DNA of 64,000 bases from Pseudomonas sp. NBRC 111124 (GCF_001320245.1 NZ_BCBA01000063.1:36623-100622); one strand, 5' to 3'. Numbered from the stretch's first letter, positions 1-7,934 are shown. Translations and numbers: made by a program. The notes: generated by a model not told the origin, from the sequence alone.

Positions 1-312
1 GCTTATGTAGTCAGCGGTCAGGGTAGCTCGTTCCATGGGATCAAGTTGCTTACTCGCTGGATGCCCGCCTATCACCAGGATCAGACGCTGCCCGTGAAGG
101 TTGCGAAACCAGCACCTTTGGAAAATGTGACCATGGATACGACCGCCCCGATAGTGCTGTACGTTTATCGCTGCAAGGCTTGCGGGCAAGCCGGCCAGTT
201 GCACCTGGCAGAATCTGCGCTCGATGTGACGACGGTTTGTGCTTCGTGCGGTGCCGAGGTCCTGGCCGAGTGGGATGGAGGTGTTGAGCTGGCCATCAAC
301 GAACCCGAATAA
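1..312 (+). CDS. Small zinc-ribbon-like protein, 5' end outside the window
   Basis: The frame is open from base 1 with no stop, so the gene probably starts upstream; an internal ATG at 133 is the alternative start. The C-terminal half has two CxxC pairs (CKAC and CASC) about 24 residues apart, the spacing of a small zinc ribbon. The product ends in an acidic tail. I do not recognise the family. A gap of about 185 bp with an ACGT-type promoter separates it from the next gene, so it is not in that operon. Confidence 0.5.
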   Translation, partial: AYVVSGQGSSFHGIKLLTRWMPAYHQDQTLPVKVAKPAPLENVTMDTTAPIVLYVYRCKACGQAGQLHLAESALDVTTVCASCGAEVLAEWDGGVELAINEPE

Positions 313-403
313 CGGATAACGCCCCCAGGCCAAGCTGTCCAGCCCTGCGTCAGTCTCATACTCCCCTCCACCAGCTCGCACAGGTGTTTCCAATTTACGT
401 GGT

Positions 404-432
404 TTCACATACGTACGTACGTATGTTAGAAT
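404..432 (+). promoter_or_regulatory. Promoter with ACGT palindrome, copy 1
   Basis: TTCACA (404-409) and TAGAAT (427-432) are 17 bp apart. The spacer is filled by the perfect 20-bp palindrome ACATACGTACGTACGTATGT (407-426). A protein bound there would block RNA polymerase. Related palindromes lie at 3121, 3549, 6676 and 14589. Confidence 0.7.
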
Positions 433-456
433 TTCTTCCGAAGCTTGTCCTGCTTC

Positions 457-489
457 CCCGGCGGCTACCGGGTTGAATTTTTCTAGGAG
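457..489 (+). promoter_or_regulatory. CGGCTA-loop leader hairpin, copy 1
   Basis: Stem CCCGG/CCGGG (457-461/468-472) encloses the loop CGGCTA (462-467). Nine bases later comes TCTAGGAG (482-489), the Shine-Dalgarno sequence of the gene at 498. Loop and TCTAGGAG recur at 1370, 3176 and 6731 with different but paired stems. Confidence 0.65.
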
Positions 490-497
490 TGCTGAAG

Positions 498-1349
498 ATG
501 AATCCTGTGCAAATGGGTTTGAGTTTTGATGAGAGCGTCGCTGAAACGGCTTTCAGTGCAAGTGAGAGCTGGTCATCACCTGAATACACCCATGATGCTT
601 ACAAGATGTTGTTGGACACCGCCTTTAGCCGCTTGGACGAGGTCCCCGCCGAGGTCCGGCCGATGTTCCAGCAAGGAATCGAATCCTGTCTTCAAGCGTT
701 GCTGCAGGAAAAGCGCTGTGGCACCGACACCGTTCAAGCAGGCTCATATTCGTGGCGCTCCGCGTTACCTGTTTCGATGGATCAATGGGCTGATTTGTCC
801 TTTTTGGCGGACGCGGGTGGCTCAGTTGGATGCCGTTTTAAACAGCGCCGGGCACCGCGCTCACAGACCCTCGGAATCCATGTTCCTGGCGTAGGATCGG
901 TAGTCATACAGGCTTGGCTGAAAAGCGCTGAACAACGTTGCTGGAGCGAGTTTGTTCCGTGGGAGTCGAGCTTTTTCCGCACCAGTTTTCGAGATGTGGT
1001 CCACCTTCACAAGCTCGATTCTCATCGGTGGGATAATGCAGTTTGTCCTGGAGCATTCGCTGAGGCCGGGGACAAGGTGCCGTCGGTCCCAACGGTCAAG
1101 GTCAATGGGCGACAATTTGTGATTATGGGCGCGTCATATTCCCGCGAATTTCGCGACAGTCATGGTTGGACGTTCGTTCGGCACTGTGACTGGCCGAAAC
1201 AGACCTACACCTATTCGGAGCTATGCAGTTTGTGGGATGCAGGCATCCTGGAGCGAGGTGATTGCCGCGGCCTGTTGGCCAAAGTGAAGGGGGAGCTGTG
1301 TGTGATGGCCGAGATGGTGATGCTCTACGACGATAAAGTCCTTTCCTAA
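498..1349 (+). CDS. Unknown 283-aa plasmid protein
   Basis: Start ATG at 498 is chosen because AGGAG (485-489) lies 8 bases upstream; a GTG three codons earlier is inside the ribosome-binding site. No signal peptide, membrane segment or nucleotide-binding motif is visible. The protein is rich in Trp and Cys for a soluble protein. It sits behind an ACGT-palindrome promoter and a CGGCTA leader hairpin, so it belongs to the same control group as the genes at 3216 and 6773. I do not recognise the family and assign no function. Confidence 0.7.
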   Translation: MNPVQMGLSFDESVAETAFSASESWSSPEYTHDAYKMLLDTAFSRLDEVPAEVRPMFQQGIESCLQALLQEKRCGTDTVQAGSYSWRSALPVSMDQWADLSFLADAGGSVGCRFKQRRAPRSQTLGIHVPGVGSVVIQAWLKSAEQRCWSEFVPWESSFFRTSFRDVVHLHKLDSHRWDNAVCPGAFAEAGDKVPSVPTVKVNGRQFVIMGASYSREFRDSHGWTFVRHCDWPKQTYTYSELCSLWDAGILERGDCRGLLAKVKGELCVMAEMVMLYDDKVLS

Positions 1350-1356
1350 GTAGAGC

Positions 1357-1415
1357 GAAGCCCGGTCGGCGGCTACCGGATCCGGGCTTCTACCAGAAAT
1401 GAACTCGTCTAGGAG
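1357..1415 (+). promoter_or_regulatory. CGGCTA-loop leader hairpin, copy 2
   Basis: Outer arms GAAGCCCGG/CCGGGCTTC (1357-1365/1382-1390) enclose an inner CGG/CCG stem with the loop CGGCTA (1370-1375). TCTAGGAG follows at 1408-1415. It lies 8 bp after the previous stop and has no ACGT promoter of its own, so it is probably intercistronic. Confidence 0.6.
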
Positions 1416-1430
1416 CGTCTGGGTTCGCAC

Positions 1431-1697
1431 ATGATAACGACTGCAACCAGCTACCTCAACCGACCCTACTATGCAAGATGGGAACGTGGTGCACGTTTTT
1501 ACGAGCTGCGGATCCTCGTGGACTTGATCGGTCACACAGTCGCGATGCGCAACTGGGGAATCGCCGGAGAGCCTGGTGTCGGTGAAATACGAACCATATT
1601 GGTCTCTGATGAGGCCTGTTCAAAACTGATACGTAGGGTCAGCCGCCTCCTGCACAAGCGGCGGTACGTACCTGTGTACAATGGCGGGATCGCGTAA
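1431..1697 (+). CDS. Small WGR-domain protein
   Basis: The 88-residue product is almost entirely a WGR-like domain: FYEL near residue 23, then a V-x-RNWG core near residues 37-42 and a basic LLHKRRY tail. WGR domains occur in PARPs and in bacterial proteins tied to nucleic acids; here the domain stands alone. The start ATG is 15 bases after TCTAGGAG, a longer gap than usual, so the start is less sure. Its stop overlaps the rep start by one base (TAATG), suggesting translational coupling with the replication initiator; a role in replication control is inference. Confidence 0.65.
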   Translation: MITTATSYLNRPYYARWERGARFYELRILVDLIGHTVAMRNWGIAGEPGVGEIRTILVSDEACSKLIRRVSRLLHKRRYVPVYNGGIA

Positions 1698-2653
1698 TGA
1701 TCGAGATGAAGATAGCCGATATGGCAGCGGACGATGATAAGCCCCTCAAAAGAGGGCGAAAATCAAACGTAGCCCCCTACGTTCAGACCGACATGTTCCA
1801 GGCGAACATTGTCGAGTGGCCAGTGAAGGACGACCTGGCCAGCATGGAATTCCCGCTATTCAGCCTGTCGACCAAACCTGATACGAGCGTTCGTGAGTAC
1901 AGCCAACCAGGCACGAACAAGCGAGTACGCATTATTCCGCCAGTGATCGGTGCTGCCACGGTATTCGATAAAGACCTGTTGCTGTTCCTCGGCTCGCAGA
2001 TTATCGAGGCACGTAAAGCAGGAATGCCAATTTCCAAGCGGGTCAAGTTCGATACGTACGATTTTTTGACGGGTACATCTCGGGATCCTGGTGGAAATGC
2101 GTATTCCAACGTCTTGGACATGCTTCGAAGATTAAGAGGCACCCAGATCGAAACCAATATCGTAACTGGTGGTCAAGAGCAGACGAAGGGATTTGGCTGG
2201 ATTGAAGACTACACCGTCACCAAGACTGCATCCAATGGCAAGGGCGTATTGGAATGCGAGGTCGTGCTGTCGGAGTGGATCTACAACGCCTTTCTACATT
2301 TTGAAGTAATGAGCATTGACCGACGTTACTTTGGGTTGCGGATGCCTCTTGAGCGACGCCTGTATGAGCTCGCTCGTAAGCACCTGGGCAGCAAGATGAT
2401 TTGGGCAGCTGATATCGCTGCGCTGCAGCAAAAATGCGGCTCAAAACAGAGCCTTACTCATTTCAGGGCGGATATTCGCAAAATCATTCAGCGAGACCTG
2501 CTACCGGATTACCACATGGGGCTGGATACCAGCGTGAAGCCCCATCGGATCGTGTTCTACACACGCGATGAGCAATCACTCCTCGAGGAGTTGGCTGCAA
2601 AAGGTGAAATGGAGTGGTTCGCTGCTCTTGAAAAGCGAGACATGGAGTGTTGA
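1697..2653 (+). CDS. Plasmid replication initiator protein (RepA type)
   Basis: The 318-aa protein resembles the 'replication initiator protein A' family of broad-host plasmids: an N-terminal FPLFSLS/KPDT segment, a central DKDLLLFL region near residues 95-101, and a winged-helix-like C-terminal half. Such proteins bind iterons at the origin and open it for host replication. It is translationally coupled to the WGR protein upstream and abuts the triple-HTH gene downstream. No clear iteron array is visible in the adjoining sequence, so the origin is not located. ParA/ParB 1.4 kb downstream fits a replication-partition block. Confidence 0.8.
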   Translation: MIEMKIADMAADDDKPLKRGRKSNVAPYVQTDMFQANIVEWPVKDDLASMEFPLFSLSTKPDTSVREYSQPGTNKRVRIIPPVIGAATVFDKDLLLFLGSQIIEARKAGMPISKRVKFDTYDFLTGTSRDPGGNAYSNVLDMLRRLRGTQIETNIVTGGQEQTKGFGWIEDYTVTKTASNGKGVLECEVVLSEWIYNAFLHFEVMSIDRRYFGLRMPLERRLYELARKHLGSKMIWAADIAALQQKCGSKQSLTHFRADIRKIIQRDLLPDYHMGLDTSVKPHRIVFYTRDEQSLLEELAAKGEMEWFAALEKRDMEC

Positions 2654-3076
2654 ATGCCGGCACGATCGAGGCTTGAGCAATACGATCATTTGATGGGAGA
2701 GCGTACTGACCAGGCCATTGCCCTATTAGCAGACTGCAGCGCCGAAGCCGTGCGTCGGCGCAGGCTCAAGATCGGAAAGGTTCGATTTGCCCTGGCTGAG
2801 GCTTGTCCCCCTGCCCTTCTCAAGCATCAGCATCTCCTCGGTAAGCGCCCAGTGGCTGAAATCGCCAAGCTCGCAGGCGTGTCGGCCTACTTTGTCATAA
2901 AGCGCATCAAGCAGCTGGAAAAGCCCACCTTCAAGAGATCAGCGATCACCGACTTTGATCATCTCCAGGGGACTATGTCTGACCAGGCCATTGCCGATCT
3001 TGCAGGTTGCTCGAAAGAGTGCGCCCGCAAGCGTCGGCTGCGGCTCAATGTCTCAGCAAACCGCGACACCAGATAG
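2654..3076 (+). CDS. Triple helix-turn-helix repeat protein
   Basis: The 140-residue basic protein has three copies of a unit of about 35 residues (near 7-41, 54-88 and 97-131), each reading D-H-L-x-G then I-A-x-L-A-G-x-S and an R-R-rich end. Units 1 and 3 are closest (DQAIALLADCS and DQAIADLAGCS). Each unit looks like a minimal homeodomain-type HTH, so a DNA-binding array is likely. It starts directly after the rep stop. A paralogue with the same threefold layout is at 14025-14444. It may bind the long ACGT or CCCTAA palindromes; this is inference. Confidence 0.7.
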   Translation: MPARSRLEQYDHLMGERTDQAIALLADCSAEAVRRRRLKIGKVRFALAEACPPALLKHQHLLGKRPVAEIAKLAGVSAYFVIKRIKQLEKPTFKRSAITDFDHLQGTMSDQAIADLAGCSKECARKRRLRLNVSANRDTR

Positions 3077-3116
3077 AAAAAATAGCCATGTCGTCGTATA
3101 TCGCCGACATTGATAG

Positions 3117-3143
3117 TTGCATGCGTACGTACATACGTATAAT
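3117..3143 (+). promoter_or_regulatory. Promoter with ACGT palindrome, copy 2
   Basis: ATGCGTACGTACATACGTAT (3121-3140) matches its own reverse complement at 16 of 20 positions and runs into TATAAT (3138-3143). The -35 is weak (TTGCAT, 3117-3122, 15 bp spacing). Confidence 0.6.
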
Positions 3144-3169
3144 GTGTGTAAGGAAACCCACCGTGTTGT

Positions 3170-3208
3170 GCCTGGCGGCTACCAGGCCCACCAATCAGCG
3201 TCTAGGAG
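3170..3208 (+). promoter_or_regulatory. CGGCTA-loop leader hairpin, copy 3
   Basis: Six-base-pair stem GCCTGG/CCAGGC (3170-3175/3182-3187) around the loop CGGCTA (3176-3181), then TCTAGGAG at 3201-3208 before the ATG at 3216. Confidence 0.65.
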
Positions 3209-3215
3209 CTATACC

Positions 3216-3530
3216 ATGAAGCGCATTTCGTTATGGTCCGTTGATCGCGACGACACCCTCCATCTCGATGATGAAATCGGGAAGCTGGAAGAGGCCTATT
3301 CGGTAATGACCACCGCTAATCGTGCCCTTGTTGAAGGAGATGATTTGAGCCTTACGCGTTTAGGCTTCGACATCGATCACATCGCAGATCTGAAGAACCG
3401 CCATTCTGAAGGCAAGCCAGGCTTTCCTGCGTATGTCATGCGCAACCTCCAAGACACTATCCAACAGCTGTCAGGCTTGAAACGAGGAGCCAGCGACGGG
3501 CGCGGCGCGAGGCTTGTTGAGCCCCAGTGA
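3216..3530 (+). CDS. Unknown 104-aa protein
   Basis: The start at 3216 has TCTAGGAG 7 bases upstream; the longer frame to 3117 would start inside the promoter. The product is hydrophilic and acidic in its first two thirds, with no membrane segment and a basic, probably disordered tail. It carries the ACGT promoter and CGGCTA leader, as do the genes at 498 and 6773. No family recognised. Confidence 0.65.
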   Translation: MKRISLWSVDRDDTLHLDDEIGKLEEAYSVMTTANRALVEGDDLSLTRLGFDIDHIADLKNRHSEGKPGFPAYVMRNLQDTIQQLSGLKRGASDGRGARLVEPQ

Positions 3531-3542
3531 AGATCTGTGCTG

Positions 3543-3578
3543 ATGCGTACGCATCGTACGTGCGTACGTATCTATAAC
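3543..3578 (+). promoter_or_regulatory. Promoter with ACGT palindromes, copy 3
   Basis: Two adjoining palindromic elements, ATGCGTACGCAT (3543-3554) and a CGTACGTGCGTACG run (3555-3568), lead into TATAAC (3573-3578). They precede the ribbon-helix-helix gene at 3631, so autoregulation is possible. Confidence 0.55.
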
Positions 3579-3630
3579 ACAGCAAACGGTTTATTATTGT
3601 CACTACTTCAATCCATATGGAGGCCTGGTC

Positions 3631-3822
3631 ATGGCTGGACGAAAAGACGCTGCGGCAGCACCTTCGCAAACCAAGCGGAGCCAAAAAACTATCACCATGC
3701 GTGACGACTACCACGAGCGTCTTCGCAAGCAGGCATTCGAACAAAACACTGCGATGTCATTCCTGATCGAGGAAGCCCTGGAAAAGTTCTGGGGTATCGA
3801 ACCAACTCAGCCTAATAAGTGA
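3631..3822 (+). CDS. Ribbon-helix-helix (CopG/Arc-like) small regulator
   Basis: The 63-residue product has a basic N-terminus, a predicted strand KTITM, then helices DYHERLRKQAF and SFLIEEALEKFW, the pattern of a ribbon-helix-helix dimer. GGAGG lies 7 bases before the ATG. Such proteins bind short palindromes, often their own promoter; the ACGT elements just upstream are the obvious candidate target, and that would make this the repressor of the ACGT promoter group. That link is inference. Confidence 0.7.
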   Translation: MAGRKDAAAAPSQTKRSQKTITMRDDYHERLRKQAFEQNTAMSFLIEEALEKFWGIEPTQPNK

Positions 3823-3961
3823 TACTCGAGCGGGTTCGTATGAACCCTGCTTAACCTTCGTCGCACCACGCCTCTTCAGCTTATCTACCCTCCTTCCCGC
3901 CCTCCTCCGATGCTTTCAGCCCTGCTCGCTGCATGCCTGCGCTGCCATGGGCGGCCGGTCT

Positions 3962-3976
3962 GTTGCTACTAGCAAC
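3962..3976. repeat. parS-like palindrome, isolated copy
   Basis: GTTGCTACTAGCAAC, the same 15-bp palindrome as the array between parA and parB. It lies upstream of the parA promoter. Confidence 0.7.
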
Positions 3977-3990
3977 GTCACGGCTCCGAA

Positions 3991-4063
3991 TTCAGGTTTA
4001 AAGGCAAAAAACTAGGAATAACCTGAATCCACTGGTTTACAATAGAAATTCAGGTTCTATACT
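3991..4063 (+). promoter_or_regulatory. parA promoter with three operator half-sites
   Basis: TTTACA (4036-4041) and TATACT (4058-4063), 16 bp apart, form a good sigma-70 promoter. TTCAGGTT occurs at 3991-3998 and, inside the spacer, at 4049-4056; its inverse AACCTGAA is at 4020-4027. ParA proteins with an N-terminal HTH commonly repress their own operon, which these sites would allow. The rest of the 3823-4091 gap shows no gene. Confidence 0.65.
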
Positions 4064-4091
4064 AGATTCATCAGCAAAACGGAGAAGTGCT

Positions 4092-5231
4092 ATGAACTCA
4101 AATGTAGAAATGGTCGATGATGTCGCAACCTATGTGGATTTCAACGAGCTCTTTTTCACGCCGCGTTTCGCCGCGGATTGCTTCGGCCTCACGACTCGGC
4201 GCCTGAAGGACATTGAAGAAGCAAACAATATTGAAATTCGGCGGGTACCGCGTGGGACGGTAACCTCCAGGGTTTACACACCTTCGGACCTTTTCGATTT
4301 GGCAGCGCTTCGTCGTGAACTTGGCCACTTTAAGGGCTTGGCGCGTCAGGTGGTCATGTCTACATACATTTCGAAAGGCGGCACTAATAAAACCACCACT
4401 GCAGTCGGTCAGGCGATAGCCTGCTCCCTTGCGGGCTTGCGGGTTCTATTGGTCGACAATGATCCGCAGGGGGATACCTCGAGCATGCTGGGCTATGACC
4501 CAGACGCTACTCCAGAAGATCTGAAGGAGTTGGGCATCCCCGCTGACCGAATCGTTGATGGCCATCTTGGCCACCTAATCAGCCCAATGCTTCGTATGCG
4601 ATCGTTTCAACCTAAAACTCTCGATGAAGTCATTAAAAAACCGTTTGGTGAAAACGGTCCTCATTTAATCCCCGCCGACGCCTCTTTGGAGGACCTTGGG
4701 GTTGCCCTGGACGCAGCCAACAATTCGGATATGTGGTACACCAAGTGGGTTGAAGATGGCAGTGCAGGACTGATTCCAGGCTGCAACCTCTCGCAGTACG
4801 ACGTAATAATTTTCGATAACGCACCCGCAGGTTCCCGCCTTACCAAGAACACGGTGGCTGCTAGTGATTTGCTCATGAGCCCGGTACGAATGGATAAGTT
4901 TTCATTCAAAGCGATCTTGCGACTGCATGAATGGTGCGCGGCTTTCGCCCGTGAATACAAATTTGCCCCAGAGTTGGTCGCGGTGCCTACGATGTTTTCT
5001 AAGGGCCGGCCTCGGATGTTGAACAATCTGTATCGGTTGAATCAGCTATTTCCGGGGCGCGTTACTGAGGAAAAGATCTACCACTCTGCAGATTACGTAA
5101 ATTCCCTCGACGACGGTGTTCCCCTGATGTTCTGGAAAGGCGCAAACCGGGAAACAATCGAGAATGCTCGTGCTGTGCATGCAGAGGTCCTGGAGAAAAT
5201 CCGCCGTGTTGCTGCGCAGCCCCTGGATTGA
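4092..5231 (+). CDS. parA: ParA partition ATPase (type Ia)
   Basis: The 379-aa protein has an N-terminal HTH-like region (about residues 25-80, with a MerR-like R-R-x-Y-T-P-S-D segment) and then a deviant Walker A, KGGTNKTT (residues 95-102), in which the signature Lys is present but the usual GVGK is replaced by TNK. A Walker B-like VIIFDNAP follows near residue 240. ParA drives segregation of the plasmid by a gradient on the nucleoid together with ParB-parS. The N-terminal DNA-binding region suggests autoregulation through the half-sites upstream. parB follows 113 bp downstream. Confidence 0.9.
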   Translation: MNSNVEMVDDVATYVDFNELFFTPRFAADCFGLTTRRLKDIEEANNIEIRRVPRGTVTSRVYTPSDLFDLAALRRELGHFKGLARQVVMSTYISKGGTNKTTTAVGQAIACSLAGLRVLLVDNDPQGDTSSMLGYDPDATPEDLKELGIPADRIVDGHLGHLISPMLRMRSFQPKTLDEVIKKPFGENGPHLIPADASLEDLGVALDAANNSDMWYTKWVEDGSAGLIPGCNLSQYDVIIFDNAPAGSRLTKNTVAASDLLMSPVRMDKFSFKAILRLHEWCAAFAREYKFAPELVAVPTMFSKGRPRMLNNLYRLNQLFPGRVTEEKIYHSADYVNSLDDGVPLMFWKGANRETIENARAVHAEVLEKIRRVAAQPLD

Positions 5232-5233
5232 AT

Positions 5234-5331
5234 GTTGTTAGTAGCAACAGGTTTTCACAGTGTTGCTAGTAGCAACACCCAGAAATTTGTTGCTACTAGC
5301 AACAGCCGAATGGATTGTTGCTAGTAGCAAC
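5234..5331. repeat. parS array: four palindromes at 27-28 bp intervals
   Basis: GTTGCTASTAGCAAC at 5234-5248 (one mismatch), 5262-5276, 5289-5303 and 5317-5331. Regular phasing between parA and parB is the expected layout of a ParB-binding centromere. Two more copies lie at 7935 and 7958 and one at 3962. Confidence 0.85.
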
Positions 5332-5344
5332 ACAGGAGGGACGT

Positions 5345-6340
5345 ATGAAATCGACTGACTACCCAGGCAAGCCAAGCACAGCAATGGCATCGCTACGAAA
5401 GCCATCAGAAATGCCACCATCAACGGGCAGCCGTCGCAGCAGATCCGCCATGCTTGAGCAGGCCATGGGGTCTGCTCAGGATGCAGAAATTTCGGTGCCC
5501 CTGGCACCAGTACCGCGGGAAGGTCAATTTATACCAAAGGATGAATGGCTCGAAGAGGTATTGGTTGAACTGATTGATCCATCTCCATATCAGCCACGGA
5601 TGTTCTTCGACCAGGCAAAGCTAGAAGAGCTCGCCGGATCAATTGATTCTGTTGGCCTCGGTAAACCGATTTTGATCCGGCCTGTGGGTGAGCGCTATGA
5701 GCTTGTCGGCGGTGAATGCCGTTGGCGTGCTCATAAAATGCTAGGTCGCGAGACGATCAAGGCTTTTGTCAAACCCATGTCTGACGACATGGCAATGCTG
5801 TTGGCCATCACCGATAACATTCAAAATGACCTGACCGACTACGAAAAAGCTGTGAGCTATCAGCGATATATGCTGAAAGGTACTGACAAAAGTCAGCGTG
5901 CATTAGCTCGACGCCTTGGTGTCGATCATACGGTCGTGAACCGGTGCCTTGACCTGGTGCAGCTTCCTGACCAGATCAAAGAAATTCTGAACACGAAACC
6001 TGACCTGATCACTGCCAACTATGCGAAAAAGTTCGTAGAGCACTCGAAGGTTGATGTGAACATCGTGCATCGAGTAGTGATTCAAATGGCTGAAAAGGGG
6101 ACTGGCCAGGAGGCCGCACTTCGGATCATTGGGCAGAAGCTCGCTGCTTGTAGCGGTCCTAAGGCCCAGGCGGCGGAGCCTCGGAAGTTGCAAGGGGTTG
6201 GATCTGTTCGCTTGAATGGTCGCAAGCTGGAATTCAAGATCGATAAGGAAGTGGACCCACAGAAAATCATGGACAAGCTCGCGGCTTTCCTCGATTCGAT
6301 TGATGCCGCTGAATTTGCGTCACCTGGTAAAGGAAAGTGA
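5345..6340 (+). CDS. parB: ParB-family partition protein
   Basis: Start ATG at 5345 follows AGGAGGG; the earlier ATG at 5315 would lie inside the last parS copy. The 331-aa product has the ParB/Srx core: Q-P-R near residue 85, then GGECRWRAHK (ParB box), a central HTH (ALARRLGVDHTVVNRCL near residues 190-206) and a C-terminal dimerisation region. It should bind the 15-bp palindromes flanking the gene and activate the ParA ATPase. Confidence 0.9.
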   Translation: MKSTDYPGKPSTAMASLRKPSEMPPSTGSRRSRSAMLEQAMGSAQDAEISVPLAPVPREGQFIPKDEWLEEVLVELIDPSPYQPRMFFDQAKLEELAGSIDSVGLGKPILIRPVGERYELVGGECRWRAHKMLGRETIKAFVKPMSDDMAMLLAITDNIQNDLTDYEKAVSYQRYMLKGTDKSQRALARRLGVDHTVVNRCLDLVQLPDQIKEILNTKPDLITANYAKKFVEHSKVDVNIVHRVVIQMAEKGTGQEAALRIIGQKLAACSGPKAQAAEPRKLQGVGSVRLNGRKLEFKIDKEVDPQKIMDKLAAFLDSIDAAEFASPGKGK

Positions 6341-6397
6341 GCTTAGGTGAGCCCGCCCGAATTTGGGCAGGTTCAATCAGCGATTGGAGTGCAACGC

Positions 6398-6637
6398 ATG
6401 GGAAGGCCTAGTGAACCACATCATGTCAGGTACGTTTTAAGCCTGGCCAGGAAATGCCCCTTTCCTGAATGGCTCCTACTAGAGCTGCCAAATGGCGAGT
6501 GGGGGGCATTCTGGCAGGCGGGGCTGGATGGAACATGGGCGACCGCTGTGTGGGAGGGTGATTTCTCCGCGTGCTCGATGGTCCATGTCGACAGGCAAGT
6601 AGTGCTGAGCCATATGGAAAAGCACCAAACAAAGTGA
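6398..6637 (+). CDS. Unknown 79-aa protein
   Basis: The ATG at 6398 is preceded by GGAG at a good distance; a GTG at 6347 is a possible longer start. The product is Trp-rich (WLLLELPNGEWGAFW) with no membrane segment. It follows parB and may be cotranscribed. No family recognised. Confidence 0.5.
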   Translation: MGRPSEPHHVRYVLSLARKCPFPEWLLLELPNGEWGAFWQAGLDGTWATAVWEGDFSACSMVHVDRQVVLSHMEKHQTK

Positions 6638-6671
6638 GTTGAAACAGCTCATTGATAACCTGGCTTGTTTG

Positions 6672-6700
6672 TTGTATGCGTACGTACGTACGTATATAAT
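6672..6700 (+). promoter_or_regulatory. Promoter with ACGT palindrome, copy 4
   Basis: TTGTAT (6672-6677), 17 bp, TATAAT (6695-6700). The spacer is covered by ATGCGTACGTACGTACGTAT (6676-6695), 18 of 20 positions symmetric, in the same register as copy 1. Confidence 0.75.
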
Positions 6701-6720
6701 GTTCTTGTGTTAGACATCCT

Positions 6721-6765
6721 GCAGGGGTGGCGGCTACCGCCTCTGCGGGTCTACCCGTCTAGGAG
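6721..6765 (+). promoter_or_regulatory. CGGCTA-loop leader hairpin, copy 4
   Basis: A 10-bp stem GCAGGGGTGG/CCGCCTCTGC (6721-6730/6737-6746, with G-U pairs) carries the loop CGGCTA (6731-6736). A second small stem GGG/CCC follows, then TCTAGGAG (6758-6765). Confidence 0.65.
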
Positions 6766-6772
6766 CAAGAAC

Positions 6773-7888
6773 ATGAACGGTTTTACTACCATCCACACCC
6801 CACTAAGCCATGCCCCAGAGCATCAATGCTCAGTTCCAGATCTTCCATTGAGCCAAGTCGTCACACCATATGCCTCTATCGCCCAGCAGATGGATGAGGA
6901 GGGATCTCATCGTCTTTTCGAAGCCCCATCAGCGACCGATGTAGTTCGACTCGGTGCCAAGGCTCGATCGCATGGTCTTTTGTCCCTTCACGATGCGGCG
7001 AGCGTCATCACCAAGTGGAAAGACCAGGCCGCGGCTCAGGCGAAGGCAGGCGTTAACAGCGGAAAAGTTGTCCTGTCCTTGTTCGACAAAAGTGGTCAAT
7101 GGTCGGATCCATGGGTTGAAGCCGGGTACCAGGTATATCGATTCGATATTCAAGACAACCCTGAACTAGGCGACGTCAGCAAATTCGACGTTGAATTTTT
7201 CAAGGAATTCTTCGGCGATTTCCAGGGTGCAGACGTGTACGCGATCATCGCCGCCTGCCCATGCACCGACTTTGCGAACTCTGGTGCAAAGCACTTTGCA
7301 GCAAAGGACCTCGATGGCCGAACTGCGATCTCGATCGAACTGGTTCATCAAACGATGCGTCTGGTTGAGTACTATCGGCCTTCGATTTGGGCGGTTGAAA
7401 ATCCAGTAGGTCGGATCGAGAAACTAGCGGGCCTGCCCCCATGGCGGCTCAGTTTCAACCCGTGCGATCTCGGCGATCCGTACACCAAAAAGACGCTGAT
7501 TTGGGGTCGTTTCAACGCAGATTTGCCCGTCGCACCGGTCCTTCCTATCGAAGGCTCAAAAATGCACACACAGTACGGCGGAAGCAGTCTGGCTACTAAG
7601 AATGCACGAAGCGTGACACCTGAGGGTTTTGCATACGCCTTCTTCTTGGCCAACAACGCTGCTGACAATCCAGTACTGGAAATCTGCGGAAAATATGACC
7701 GCATCGACCCTCGACTAATGGCACTTGCTGTTCAGCACGGGCTTGAGCTTCAAGACCTTTCGGCTCTGCTGGACGATGCGTATTACGACTGTGATGACCG
7801 CGCAGTTACTCAGCTGCTAAATGATCGGCTAGGCGATGTGGCCTATTCGGTAGTGGAGTCAACTGGGCAGCTGGCAATGGTAATTTAG
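6773..7888 (+). CDS. C5 cytosine methyltransferase-like protein
   Basis: Start ATG at 6773 has TCTAGGAG 7 bases upstream. Of the 371 residues, about 100-310 resemble a DNA C5-methyltransferase: motif I-like VVLSLFDKSG with S/F in place of the usual DLF-x-G, catalytic PC in ACPCTDFA (Pro163-Cys164) and ENP (209-211) for motif VI. The target-recognition part is short and the C-terminal 60 residues are unassigned. No restriction endonuclease is adjacent, so it is probably an orphan methylase protecting the plasmid on transfer, or a relative with another role. Expression is under the ACGT promoter and CGGCTA leader. Confidence 0.65.
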   Translation: MNGFTTIHTPLSHAPEHQCSVPDLPLSQVVTPYASIAQQMDEEGSHRLFEAPSATDVVRLGAKARSHGLLSLHDAASVITKWKDQAAAQAKAGVNSGKVVLSLFDKSGQWSDPWVEAGYQVYRFDIQDNPELGDVSKFDVEFFKEFFGDFQGADVYAIIAACPCTDFANSGAKHFAAKDLDGRTAISIELVHQTMRLVEYYRPSIWAVENPVGRIEKLAGLPPWRLSFNPCDLGDPYTKKTLIWGRFNADLPVAPVLPIEGSKMHTQYGGSSLATKNARSVTPEGFAYAFFLANNAADNPVLEICGKYDRIDPRLMALAVQHGLELQDLSALLDDAYYDCDDRAVTQLLNDRLGDVAYSVVESTGQLAMVI

Positions 7889-7934
7889 CCGATTCCGATT
7901 CCCGGCTGGCCAAGCCAGCCGGGGACAATGGTGT

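Noticed and set aside
5234..5331. CRISPR array
   Set aside because: The repeats are 15-bp palindromes with short similar spacers between parA and parB, the pattern of a centromere; there are no cas genes.
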